Assembly: GCF_030766935.1 (NCBI RefSeq)
Contig: NZ_JASERL010000008.1
Location: forward strand, 62,001 to 126,000
Source of the DNA: Streptomyces sp. KL109B
GTDB lineage: Bacteria > Actinomycetota > Actinomycetes > Streptomycetales > Streptomycetaceae
DNA length: 64,000 bases
Direction: 5' to 3'
Shown: positions 8,073 through 16,655 of the stretch, in pieces
Position numbering within the stretch: the first letter of the stretch is position 1
Layout of the letters: every line of letters starts with the position of its first letter
Position numbers and translations under genes: made by a program
The notes under the pieces: model-generated
Databases searched by the model: none
Told to the model about the DNA's origin: nothing
Seen by the model: the letters and a program-made list of their open reading frames with translations, nothing else

Positions 8073-9799
8073 GCATCCTCAACGAACCTCAGGGTGCCGC
8101 GGCAGCAAGCGACTCGTACGAGAACGAGCTGCCGGCCCGGCCCAAGCGCCCCGGCGCGACGGTGATCAAGTGGCTGACCACCACTGACCACAAGACGATC
8201 GGCACGCTCTACCTGGTCACGTCGTTCGCCTTCTTCTGCATCGGCGGCGTCATGGCGCTCTTCATGCGCGCCGAACTGGCCCGTCCCGGCACGCAGATCA
8301 TGTCGAACGAGCAGTTCAACCAGGCGTTCACGATGCACGGCACGATCATGCTCCTGATGTTCGCGACGCCGCTGTTCTCCGGCTTCGCGAACTGGATCAT
8401 GCCGCTCCAGATCGGTGCCCCCGACGTCGCGTTCCCGCGACTGAACATGTTCGCCTACTGGCTGTACCTGTTCGGCTCGCTGATCGCGGTGGGTGGCTTC
8501 CTCACCCCGCAGGGCGCCGCCGACTTCGGCTGGTTCGCCTACAGCCCGCTGTCGGACGCGGTCCGCTCGCCGGGCATCGGCGCCGACATGTGGATCATGG
8601 GTCTGGCCTTCTCCGGCTTCGGCACGATCCTCGGCTCGGTCAACTTCATCACCACGATCATCTGCATGCGCGCTCCCGGCATGACGATGTTCCGTATGCC
8701 GATCTTCGTGTGGAACGTGCTGCTGACCGGTGTGCTGGTCCTGCTCGCCTTCCCGGTCCTGGCCGCCGCGCTGTTCGCCCTGGAGGCGGACCGCAAATTC
8801 GGTGCCCATGTATTCGACGCCAGTAATGGCGGCGCATTGCTATGGCAACACCTCTTCTGGTTCTTCGGACACCCAGAGGTGTACATCATCGCCCTGCCAT
8901 TCTTCGGAATCATTTCCGAGGTCATCCCGGTCTTCTCGCGCAAGCCGATGTTCGGTTACTCCGGCCTCATCGGCGCGACGATCGCCATTGCCGGTCTGTC
9001 CGTGACCGTGTGGGCGCACCACATGTACGTCACCGGCGGCGTGCTACTCCCGTTCTTCTCCTTCATGACGTTCCTGATCGCCGTGCCAACAGGCGTGAAG
9101 TTCTTCAACTGGATCGGAACGATGTGGAAGGGCTCGCTGTCCTTCGAGACACCGATGCTCTGGGCGATCGGCTTCCTGATCACCTTCACCTTCGGTGGTC
9201 TGACCGGCGTCATCCTGGCCGCGCCGCCGCTGGACTTCCACATCTCGGACTCGTACTTCGTGGTGGCGCACTTCCACTACGTGGTGTTCGGCACCGTCGT
9301 CTTCGCGATGTTCGCCGGATTCCACTTCTGGTGGCCGAAGATGACCGGCAAGATGCTCGACGAGCGGCTCGGCAAGATCACCTTCTGGACGCTGTTCATC
9401 GGCTTCCACGGCACGTTCCTGGTGCAGCACTGGCTGGGCGTCGAGGGCATGCCGCGTCGTTACGCGGACTACCTCGCGGCCGACGGCTTCACCGCGCTGA
9501 ACACGATCTCGACGATCTCCTCGTTCCTGCTCGGCCTGTCGATCCTGCCGTTCTTCTACAACGTCTGGAAGACCGCCAAGTACGGCAAGAAGGTCGAGGT
9601 CGACGACCCGTGGGGCTACGGCCGTTCGCTCGAGTGGGCGACGTCCTGCCCGCCGCCGCGGCACAACTTCCTCACGCTGCCGCGCATTCGCTCGGAATCC
9701 CCGGCCTTCGACCTCCACCACCCGGAGATCGCCGCGCTGGACCAGCTGGACAACGCCGGACACGGCGACAAGGCGCTTGCTAAGGAGGCCGGCAAGTGA
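8069..9799 (+). CDS. ctaD: Cytochrome c oxidase subunit I
   Basis: Catalytic subunit of the aa3 oxidase, reducing O2 to water and pumping protons. The 576-aa protein has about 12 membrane helices. Visible ligands are the low-spin heme histidine in FTMHGTIML, the CuB histidine and cross-linked tyrosine in HPEVYI (about residue 268), the CuB pair in VWAHHMYVTG, and the heme a/a3 histidines in VAHFHYVV. The GTG start overlaps ctaC (GTGA). The stop overlaps the ctaF start, so the three genes are translationally coupled. Confidence 0.98.
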   Translation: MSILNEPQGAAAASDSYENELPARPKRPGATVIKWLTTTDHKTIGTLYLVTSFAFFCIGGVMALFMRAELARPGTQIMSNEQFNQAFTMHGTIMLLMFATPLFSGFANWIMPLQIGAPDVAFPRLNMFAYWLYLFGSLIAVGGFLTPQGAADFGWFAYSPLSDAVRSPGIGADMWIMGLAFSGFGTILGSVNFITTIICMRAPGMTMFRMPIFVWNVLLTGVLVLLAFPVLAAALFALEADRKFGAHVFDASNGGALLWQHLFWFFGHPEVYIIALPFFGIISEVIPVFSRKPMFGYSGLIGATIAIAGLSVTVWAHHMYVTGGVLLPFFSFMTFLIAVPTGVKFFNWIGTMWKGSLSFETPMLWAIGFLITFTFGGLTGVILAAPPLDFHISDSYFVVAHFHYVVFGTVVFAMFAGFHFWWPKMTGKMLDERLGKITFWTLFIGFHGTFLVQHWLGVEGMPRRYADYLAADGFTALNTISTISSFLLGLSILPFFYNVWKTAKYGKKVEVDDPWGYGRSLEWATSCPPPRHNFLTLPRIRSESPAFDLHHPEIAALDQLDNAGHGDKALAKEAGK

Positions 9800-10194
9800 A
9801 GGTCCAAGGCAAGATGTTCCTCTGGCTGAGCCTCTTCATCCTGATCATGGCCGGTGTCTACGGCGTGTGGTCGAAGGAGCCGGTCGGCACCACGGCACTC
9901 TTCCTGTCGTTCGGCCTGTGCATCATGATCGGCTACTACCTGGCCTTCACGGCCCGGCGTGTCGACACCGGTGCCCAGGACAACAAGGAGGCCGACGTCG
10001 CGGACGACGCCGGCGAGGTGGGCTTCTTCAGCCCGCACTCCTGGCAGCCGCTCTCCCTTGCGGTCGGTGGCGCGCTCGCGTTCCTGGCCGTGGCCATCGG
10101 CTGGTGGCTGCTGTACTTCTCGGCCCCGATCATTCTGTTCGGCCTGTGGGGCTGGGTCTTCGAGTACTACCGCGGCGAGAACCAGAACCAGTAG
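9796..10194 (+). CDS. ctaF: Cytochrome c oxidase subunit IV (actinobacterial type)
   Basis: A 132-aa membrane protein with four hydrophobic segments (about residues 6-25, 34-52, 85-103 and 105-122) typical of actinobacterial CtaF, a structural subunit of the aa3 oxidase. The first two and last two helices are separated by an acidic loop rich in Asp and Glu. It starts with GTG inside the ctaD stop region behind an AAGGAGG ribosome-binding site. It is followed 23 bp later by the main terminator of ctaCDF. Confidence 0.93.
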   Translation: MKVQGKMFLWLSLFILIMAGVYGVWSKEPVGTTALFLSFGLCIMIGYYLAFTARRVDTGAQDNKEADVADDAGEVGFFSPHSWQPLSLAVGGALAFLAVAIGWWLLYFSAPIILFGLWGWVFEYYRGENQNQ

Positions 10195-10217
10195 CACCTG
10201 GCGCTGAACTCCCGTAG

Positions 10218-10261
10218 CCGAAGGGCCCGGACACTCCTGATGGAGCGTCCGGGCCCTTCGG
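10218..10261 (+). terminator. Terminator of ctaC-ctaD-ctaF
   Basis: CCGAAGGGCCCGGAC..CTCC pairs with GGAG..GTCCGGGCCCTTCGG over 20 positions with one mismatch and a TGAT loop. Confidence 0.85.
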
Positions 10262-10330
10262 CGTGACCGGGGTTGCCCCGTGCGGCTCACTCGCCGCGCT
10301 GGACCTGACGTTCCTTCATACGGTGAGGTC

Positions 10331-11593
10331 ATGAACGACCACTCACCGCGTATCCGTACGGTTCTGGGCTGCACCCTGCTGGTGGCCGCACTCGGTGCGG
10401 GCACGGTGGCGTGCGGCAGCTCCGGCCACCCGCTCTCCGCCGCGCCGTACGACGCGGCGGGCCAGATCTCCTTCAACGGGCCCGCGGGCGGCAGCAAGAA
10501 GGCCGACCCCGACAAGCCGCTGGAGATCACCGCCCAGGGCGAAGAGGCCCGCATCACCGACGTCACCGCCCAGGACGCCATGGGCCGCTTTGTCGCGGGC
10601 GAACTCTCCGCCGACGGCACCCGGTGGCACACGACCGCCCCGCTGACCGCAGACACCCGCTACACGGTCCATGTGAGCACCGAGGACGAGGACGGCGAGC
10701 CCGGCCGCAAGGTCCTCGACTTCGACACCGGAAGCCCCGGAAAGAGCAAGCCGCTCAAGGTCACCTTCGGCCCGCAGGCGGGCGAGTACGGCGTGGGCCA
10801 GCCGCTCACCGCCGAACTCAACAAGCCCGTCAGGGACGAGAAGTCCCGCGCGCTGGTGGAGCGTTCCCTCCAGGTCGACTCCAAGCCCGCCGTGAAGGGC
10901 TCCTGGTACTGGGTGGACAGCACGGAGCTGCACTACCGGCCCAAGTCCTACTGGCCCACCCACGCGAAGATCACGGCCACCAGCAAGCTGGAGGGCGTGA
11001 AGGTCGGCGACCGGATGTGGGGCGGCAGGTCCAAGCCGCTGACCATCACCACGGGCGACCGCATCGTGGCCGTCACCGACGCCGGCGCCCACTCCATGAC
11101 GGTCTACCGCAACGGCGAGGCGGTCAACTCCATGCCGGTCACCACCGGCAAGGCGGGCTACGAGACCCGAAACGGCGTCAAGGTGGTGCTCGGCAAGGAG
11201 TACTTCGTACGGATGCGCGGCGAGACGATCGGCATCGCCGAGGGCTCGTCGGACTCGTACAACCTGCCGGTCTACTACGCGACCCGCGTCACCTGGAGCG
11301 GCGAGTACGTGCACGCCGCGCCCTGGTCCGTCGGTTCGCAGGGCTCCGCGAACGTCAGCCACGGCTGCACCGGCATGAGCACGAACAACGCCGCCTGGTT
11401 CTACGACACCGTGCGCCAGGGCGACATCGTGAAGGTCATCAACAGCTACGGCGCCGACATGGACCCGTTCGGCAACGGGTTCGGCGACTGGAACGTCGAC
11501 TGGAAGAAGTGGAAGGCGGGCAGCGCCCTCACCAAGGAGGCCAAGAGCAAGCCCGACCCGGCCCTCCAGGCGCGGCTCAGCCCCGAGACCTGA
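10331..11593 (+). CDS. L,D-transpeptidase lipoprotein
   Basis: This enzyme makes 3-3 cross-links in peptidoglycan or attaches proteins to it. The 420-aa protein begins MNDHSPRIRTVLGCTLLVAA and has a lipobox ending in TVACGSS, so it is an anchored lipoprotein. Two Ig-like domains (about residues 40-250) precede the YkuD catalytic domain, whose signature SHGCTGMS near residue 347 carries the catalytic Cys and conserved His/Ser. The layout matches mycobacterial LdtMt2. GAGGT lies 4-5 nt before ATG 10331, which I prefer to the GTG at 10280. It sits between the two halves of the respiratory cluster, an arrangement with no obvious functional link. Confidence 0.92.
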   Translation: MNDHSPRIRTVLGCTLLVAALGAGTVACGSSGHPLSAAPYDAAGQISFNGPAGGSKKADPDKPLEITAQGEEARITDVTAQDAMGRFVAGELSADGTRWHTTAPLTADTRYTVHVSTEDEDGEPGRKVLDFDTGSPGKSKPLKVTFGPQAGEYGVGQPLTAELNKPVRDEKSRALVERSLQVDSKPAVKGSWYWVDSTELHYRPKSYWPTHAKITATSKLEGVKVGDRMWGGRSKPLTITTGDRIVAVTDAGAHSMTVYRNGEAVNSMPVTTGKAGYETRNGVKVVLGKEYFVRMRGETIGIAEGSSDSYNLPVYYATRVTWSGEYVHAAPWSVGSQGSANVSHGCTGMSTNNAAWFYDTVRQGDIVKVINSYGADMDPFGNGFGDWNVDWKKWKAGSALTKEAKSKPDPALQARLSPET

Positions 11594-11706
11594 GACCGCT
11601 CGGCAGGATCACCGGTGTGATCCTGCCGACTCCCGACCCCGACTCCCGTACTCCGGACGGCGTACGGGAGTCGTGCGTACGGGGCTTGCGATGCGTACGA
11701 GGCGTC

Positions 11707-12108
11707 TCAGGCGCCCACGGCGAGCCGGGAGCGCAGCAGGGAGGCGAGGGCCTCGGCGAACTCCACGGGCTCCACAGGGAGCGTCACAGCGGCCTCCGCT
11801 CGGCTCCACGTCGCGAGCCAGGCGTCCTGCGGGCGGCCGATCAGGAGGAGCACCGGCGGGCAGCGGAAGATCTCGTCCTTGATCTGCCGGCACACGCCCA
11901 TGCCGCCCGCGGGAACGGCCTCGCCGTCCAGGACGCACACGTCGATGCCGCCCCGGTCCAGCTCCTTGAGGACGGCCGGCAGGGTGGCGCATTCGACGAA
12001 TTGCACCTCGGGGACGTCGGACGCGGGCCGCCGGCCGGTCGCGAGGCGCACCTGCTCGCGCGTGTTGGCGTCGTCGCTGTAGACCAGAACCGTCGCGGTC
12101 GACTGCAT
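11707..12108 (-). CDS. Degenerate (pseudo-)receiver-domain protein
   Basis: The 133-aa protein has the shape of a stand-alone response-regulator receiver: an acidic pair in VYSDDAN (residues ~11-13) and a phospho-acceptor-like Asp in VCVLDGEA (about residue 61). The conserved Thr/Ser after strand 4 is replaced (LLLIGRPQD) and the conserved Lys of the KP motif is Leu (TLPVEP). It therefore probably does not respond to phosphorylation normally. There is no output domain. It lies antisense between the L,D-transpeptidase and ctaE, and a role in respiratory control is only inference from position. Confidence 0.65.
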   Translation of the reverse strand: MQSTATVLVYSDDANTREQVRLATGRRPASDVPEVQFVECATLPAVLKELDRGGIDVCVLDGEAVPAGGMGVCRQIKDEIFRCPPVLLLIGRPQDAWLATWSRAEAAVTLPVEPVEFAEALASLLRSRLAVGA

Positions 12109-12284
12109 CGTTCCTCCGAAGACATCGGCGTCTTAAGGGCGTCGTACGGTGATCCGTGTCGCGGAGCCTACTCCTCCCGACACCCCGTCAACACCGGTTC
12201 GCGCACGGCTCCGATGGGCCATATGGGCTGGACACACCACCCAGACACTCCGAACGGCACCCCCCGGAGTGAGGGCGAGATAAG

Positions 12285-12305
12285 CGACCGACATAATGTC
12301 GGTCG
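12285..12305. promoter_or_regulatory. Perfect 21-bp palindrome over the ctaE start
   Basis: Arms CGACCGACAT and ATGTCGGTCG flank a central A. The palindrome contains the ATG at 12296 and a TAATGT hexamer (12294-12299) that could be a -10 for a leaderless transcript starting at GTG 12305. A protein bound here would block transcription or translation of ctaE-qcrCAB. Confidence 0.55.
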
Positions 12306-12916
12306 TGGCGACAGCAACGACAGTAGAAACCGGGCACGCGCACCCGTCGGTCAATCGACCGAACCTCACCAGCGTCGGAACCATCATCTGGCTGAGTTCC
12401 GAGCTGATGTTCTTCGCGGCCCTCTTCGCGATGTACTTCACCCTGCGATCGGTGACCGGACCGGATCACTGGAAGGAAATGGCGCATGCGCTGAACCTTC
12501 CGTTCTCCGCGACGAACACCACGATCCTGGTGCTTTCTTCCCTTACCTGCCAGATGGGTGTGTTCGCCGCCGAGCGTGGCGACGTGAAGAAGCTCCGGGC
12601 GTGGTTCATCGTCACCTTCATCATGGGTGCGATCTTCATCGGCGGTCAGGTCTTCGAGTACACCGAGCTGGTCAAGAAGGATGGGCTCTCGCTCTCCTCC
12701 GACCCGTACGGCTCGGTGTTCTACCTGACCACCGGCTTCCACGGCATGCACGTGACAGGCGGCCTCATCGCCTTCCTGTTCGTCCTCGGCAGGACGTACG
12801 CGGCCAGGAGGTTCACCCACCAGCAGGCGACCGCCGCCATCGTCGTGTCCTATTACTGGCACTTCGTCGACGTCGTCTGGATCGGCCTCTTCGCCACGAT
12901 CTACCTGATCAAGTAG
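12296..12916 (+). CDS. ctaE: Cytochrome c oxidase subunit III
   Basis: Structural subunit of the aa3 oxidase. The 206-aa product has about five membrane helices, which is the short bacterial form lacking the first two helices of the mitochondrial protein. GTIIWLSSELMFFAALFAMY, the GFHGMHVTGG motif and the C-terminal YYWHFVDVVWIGLFATIYL are diagnostic. GTG 12305 is an alternative start (203 aa), and both starts lie in the palindrome at 12285-12305. Downstream qcrC follows after 81 bp, forming the supercomplex half ctaE-qcrC-qcrA-qcrB. Confidence 0.96.
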   Translation: MSVVATATTVETGHAHPSVNRPNLTSVGTIIWLSSELMFFAALFAMYFTLRSVTGPDHWKEMAHALNLPFSATNTTILVLSSLTCQMGVFAAERGDVKKLRAWFIVTFIMGAIFIGGQVFEYTELVKKDGLSLSSDPYGSVFYLTTGFHGMHVTGGLIAFLFVLGRTYAARRFTHQQATAAIVVSYYWHFVDVVWIGLFATIYLIK

Positions 12917-12997
12917 TTCGAAGATCACAGCATCGGGCGTAGTACCCGACACCTTCCAGAAGCACCGACGCAGAAGATCCTGACACCGGGGTAATCC

Positions 12998-13807
12998 GTG
13001 AAAAAGCTCTCCGCACGACGACGCCATCCGCTGGCGGCGGTCGTCGTCCTACTCCTCGCGCTGGCGGCCACCGGGGGGCTGTACGCCGCGTTCGCGCCGG
13101 CGGACAAGGCGCAGGCCGATGCAACCTCCCAGTCCCTCGCCATTGACGAGGGCAAGAAGCTCTATTCCGTCGGCTGCGCGAGCTGCCACGGAACCGGCGG
13201 TCAGGGCACCTCCGACGGTCCGAGCCTGGTGGGCGTCGGCTCCGCCGCCGTTGACTTCCAGGTCGGCACCGGCCGTATGCCGGCCCAGCAGCCGGGCGCT
13301 CAGGTCCCGAAGAAGAAGGTCATCTACTCGCAGGCCGAGATCGACCAGCTCGCGGCGTACATCGCCTCGCTGGGTGCCGGTCCGGTCGCGCCGACCGAGA
13401 AGGACTACAGCGCCTCCGGCGCGGACGTCGCCAAGGGTGGCGAGCTGTTCCGCACCAACTGCGCCCAGTGCCACAACTTCACCGGTGAGGGTGGCGCGCT
13501 GACGCACGGCAAGTTCGCACCGAGCCTCGAGGGCGTCGCCCCGAAGCACATCTACGAGGCCATGCAGACCGGCCCGCAGAACATGCCGTCGTTCCCGGAC
13601 ACGACGATGACCAAGCAGAACAAGAAGGACATCATCGCGTACCTCGACGCGGTCAACGGTGACGACACCCAGAGCCCCGGTGGCCTCAAGCTGGGCGGGC
13701 TCGGCCCGGTCAGTGAGGGCCTGTTCGCCTGGATCTTCGGGCTCGGTGGTCTGATCGCCGTCGCCATCTGGGTTGCCGCTCGGACCGCAAAGGCCAAGAA
13801 GTCATGA
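12998..13807 (+). CDS. qcrC: Cytochrome bc1 complex diheme cytochrome c subunit
   Basis: Actinobacterial QcrC replaces both cytochrome c1 and soluble cytochrome c, wiring the bc1 complex to the aa3 oxidase. The 269-aa protein has an N-terminal helix (about residues 8-27), two c-type heme sites CASCH (Cys60-His64) and CAQCH (Cys155-His159), Met-containing heme-ligand regions (PGAQVPK, NMPSFPD), and a C-terminal membrane anchor at about 243-264. The start is GTG. The stop overlaps the qcrA ATG by 4 bases. Confidence 0.97.
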   Translation: MKKLSARRRHPLAAVVVLLLALAATGGLYAAFAPADKAQADATSQSLAIDEGKKLYSVGCASCHGTGGQGTSDGPSLVGVGSAAVDFQVGTGRMPAQQPGAQVPKKKVIYSQAEIDQLAAYIASLGAGPVAPTEKDYSASGADVAKGGELFRTNCAQCHNFTGEGGALTHGKFAPSLEGVAPKHIYEAMQTGPQNMPSFPDTTMTKQNKKDIIAYLDAVNGDDTQSPGGLKLGGLGPVSEGLFAWIFGLGGLIAVAIWVAARTAKAKKS

Positions 13808-14868
13808 GTAGCCAAGACATTCCAGAAGAGAACCTGCCCGAAGAGCGGGCCACCGACGAGGGCGCGGAGCACGGCTCGGTCGCGGTGAAGGACGAGCCCT
13901 TCGCCGACCCGGGTCTGCCGCCCCACGAGCACCGGATCCAGGACATCGACGAGCGGGCCGCCAAGCGGTCCGAGCGCACGGTGGCCCTGCTGTTCACGAT
14001 CTCGATGCTGGCCACCATCGCCTTCATCGCCTCGTACGTCACCATCGACGTCGACAAGAGCATCTACGTCTTCCCGCTCGGACACATCAGCGCGCTCAAC
14101 TTCGCGCTCGGCGTGACCCTGGGTGTGGCGCTGTTCTGCATCGGCGCGGGCGCGGTCCACTGGGCCCGCACCCTGATGTCCGACGAGGAGGTCGTCCAGG
14201 AGCGGCACCCGATCGAGGCCGAGCCGGACGTCAAGGCGAAGGTCATGCAGGACTTCGCCGACGGTGCCCGCGAGTCGCAGTTCGGCCGCCGCAAGCTGAT
14301 CCGCAACACGATGTTCGGCGCGCTGGCCCTGGTGCCGCTCTCCGGCGTCGTACTGCTTCGTGACCTCGGGCCGCTGCCCGAGAAGAAGCTGCGTACGACC
14401 TCGTGGAAGAAGGGTCTGACCCTCGTCAACATGAACACGAACGAGCCGCTGCGTCCTTCGGACATCGCGGTCGGCTCGCTCACCTTCGCCAAGCCCGAGG
14501 GCCTGGAGGAGCACGACGAGGAATTCCAGACGAAGATCGCCAAGGACGCCCTGATGCTCGTCCGGATCCAGCCGGACAACATCAAGGACAAGCAGGAACT
14601 CGAGTGGTCCCACGAGGGCATCGTGGCCTACTCGAAGATCTGCACCCACGTCGGTTGCCCGATCTCCCTGTACGAGCAGCAGACGCACCACGCTCTGTGC
14701 CCCTGCCACCAGTCCACCTTCGACCTCTCCGACGGCGCCCGGGTGATCTTCGGTCCTGCCGGTCACGCGCTGCCGCAGCTGCGCATCGGCGTCAACGAAG
14801 AGGGTCACCTCGAGGCGCTGAGCGAATTCGCTGAGCCCGTCGGTCCTGCCTTCTGGGAGCGCGGATGA
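13804..14868 (+). CDS. qcrA: Cytochrome bc1 complex Rieske iron-sulfur subunit
   Basis: It carries the [2Fe-2S] cluster that takes electrons from quinol. The 354-aa product is the long actinobacterial form. It has an acidic cytoplasmic N-terminus (~55 residues), three membrane helices (about 60-80, 95-120 and 168-188) and a periplasmic Rieske domain with CTHVGC (Cys280, His282) and CPCHQS (Cys299, His302). Both genes around it overlap by 4 bp (ATGA), so the three qcr genes are translationally coupled. Confidence 0.97.
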   Translation: MSSQDIPEENLPEERATDEGAEHGSVAVKDEPFADPGLPPHEHRIQDIDERAAKRSERTVALLFTISMLATIAFIASYVTIDVDKSIYVFPLGHISALNFALGVTLGVALFCIGAGAVHWARTLMSDEEVVQERHPIEAEPDVKAKVMQDFADGARESQFGRRKLIRNTMFGALALVPLSGVVLLRDLGPLPEKKLRTTSWKKGLTLVNMNTNEPLRPSDIAVGSLTFAKPEGLEEHDEEFQTKIAKDALMLVRIQPDNIKDKQELEWSHEGIVAYSKICTHVGCPISLYEQQTHHALCPCHQSTFDLSDGARVIFGPAGHALPQLRIGVNEEGHLEALSEFAEPVGPAFWERG

Positions 14869-16505
14869 GTACTACGACCACGAACGACGCGCCTGAGCGC
14901 GAGAAGGCACCGGCCGGTGAGCGAGTCGCCGACTGGGCCGACGGACGTCTGGGGATCTACTCCCTGGCCAAGTCCAACATGCGCAAGATCTTTCCGGACC
15001 ACTGGTCCTTCATGCTCGGCGAGATCTGCATGTACAGCTTCATCATCATCATCCTCACGGGTGTGTATCTGACGCTGTTCTTCCACCCGTCGATGAACGA
15101 GGTGGAGTACCACGGCAGCTACGTCCCGCTGCAGGGACAGCTGATGTCCGAGGCGTTCAACTCGACCATGCACATCTCCTTCGATGTGCGCGGTGGTCTG
15201 CTGATCCGGCAGATCCACCACTGGGCCGCGCTGATCTTCCTCGCCGGCATGTTCGTGCACATGATGCGCGTGTTCTTCACGGGTGCGTTCCGCAAGCCGC
15301 GTGAGGTCAACTGGGTCTTCGGCTTCCTGCTGTTCGTCCTGGGCATGTTCACCGGCTTCACCGGTTACTCGCTCCCGGACGACCTGCTCTCCGGTACCGG
15401 TGTCCGCTTCATGGAGGGCGCGATCCTGTCCGTGCCGGTCGTCGGCACGTACATGTCGTTCTTCCTGTTCGGCGGCGAGTTCCCCGGCGGCGACTTCGTC
15501 GCGCGGTTCTACTCGATCCACATCCTGCTGTTGCCGGGCATCATGCTCGGCCTGATGGCGGCGCACCTGATCCTGGTCTTCTACCACAAGCACACGCAGT
15601 TCCCGGGTGCCGGAAAGACCAACAAGAACGTCGTCGGCATGCCGCTGCTGCCGGTCTACATGGCCAAGGCGGGAGGCTTCTTCTTCCTGGTCTTCGGTGT
15701 CATCGCGGTGGTCGCCGCGATCGCCTCGATCAACCCGATCTGGGCGATCGGCCCGTACCGGCCGGACCAGGTGTCCACCGGTGCTCAGCCGGACTGGTAC
15801 ATGGGCTTCTCCGAGGGCCTGATCCGTGTCATGCCGGGCTGGGAGATCGACTTCTGGGGTCATACGCTCGTCCTGGGCGTGGCCATCCCACTGGTGATCG
15901 TCTTCCCGCTGGTCCTCGTCGTGATCGCGCTCTACCCGTTCATCGAGTCCTGGGTCACCGGCGACAAGCGCGAGCACCACATCCTGGACCGGCCGCGCAA
16001 CGTGCCGACGCGTACCGCGTTCGGTGCCGCGTGGATCTCCTGGTACTTCGTGCTGATGATCGGTGGCGGCAACGACCTGTGGGCCACGCACTTCCACCTG
16101 TCGATCAACGCCATCACGTGGTTCGTGCGCGTCGCGTTCTTCGTCCTGCCGGTCCTCGTGTTCATCGTGACCAAGCGGATCTGCCTCGGCCTCCAGCGCC
16201 GCGACAAGGACAAGGTGCTGCACGGACGCGAGTCCGGCATCATCAAGCGCCTGCCGCACGGTGAGTTCATCGAGGTGCACGAGCCGCTGGACCAGGAGGC
16301 CCTGCACACGCTCACGGCCCACGAGCAGTACCAGCCGGCCGAGATCGGTGCGACGGTCGACGAGAACGGTGTCGAGCGGAAGGTCTCGCGCTCGCAGAAG
16401 CTGCGGGCCAAGCTCTCGCGCGGTTACTACGGGGAGAACAACCAGATCCCGAAGCCGACCGCGGAGGAGTACAAGGAGATCACCAGCGGCCACGGCCACC
16501 ACTGA
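14865..16505 (+). CDS. qcrB: Cytochrome bc1 complex cytochrome b subunit
   Basis: This subunit binds the two b hemes and both quinone sites. The 546-aa protein has about eight membrane helices. The heme histidines lie in HHWAALIFLAGMFVHMM and VARFYSIHILLLPGIM, and the Qo-site motif reads QPDWYMGF (PDWY in place of the PEWY of proteobacteria and mitochondria, as in other actinobacteria). The last ~110 residues form a soluble, charged cytoplasmic extension common to actinobacterial QcrB. It is the last gene of the unit, followed by a terminator. Confidence 0.97.
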   Translation: MSTTTTNDAPEREKAPAGERVADWADGRLGIYSLAKSNMRKIFPDHWSFMLGEICMYSFIIIILTGVYLTLFFHPSMNEVEYHGSYVPLQGQLMSEAFNSTMHISFDVRGGLLIRQIHHWAALIFLAGMFVHMMRVFFTGAFRKPREVNWVFGFLLFVLGMFTGFTGYSLPDDLLSGTGVRFMEGAILSVPVVGTYMSFFLFGGEFPGGDFVARFYSIHILLLPGIMLGLMAAHLILVFYHKHTQFPGAGKTNKNVVGMPLLPVYMAKAGGFFFLVFGVIAVVAAIASINPIWAIGPYRPDQVSTGAQPDWYMGFSEGLIRVMPGWEIDFWGHTLVLGVAIPLVIVFPLVLVVIALYPFIESWVTGDKREHHILDRPRNVPTRTAFGAAWISWYFVLMIGGGNDLWATHFHLSINAITWFVRVAFFVLPVLVFIVTKRICLGLQRRDKDKVLHGRESGIIKRLPHGEFIEVHEPLDQEALHTLTAHEQYQPAEIGATVDENGVERKVSRSQKLRAKLSRGYYGENNQIPKPTAEEYKEITSGHGHH

Positions 16506-16539
16506 TCCCTGACTGATCCGTTGCTGTAAGCCACAGCGG

Positions 16540-16573
16540 GAGCCCTCGTCCAGTGCCTGGACGGGGGCTCTTT
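16540..16573 (+). terminator. Terminator of ctaE-qcrCAB
   Basis: GAGCCCTCGTCCAG at 16540-16553 pairs with CTGGACGGGGGCTC at 16557-16570 (one G-U) and is followed by TTT. Confidence 0.85.
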
Positions 16574-16655
16574 GCGGTTCCCATACCTGGATAGGGTGGG
16601 GCTGCACCTCTGACTTCCTCATCTCATTCACTTACACATGCACACAGGAGCGGCC

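Noticed and set aside
13549..16631. Antisense genes over qcrA-qcrB
   Set aside because: They are shadows with Asp/Arg/His-rich translations, and no promoter or ribosome-binding evidence supports them.
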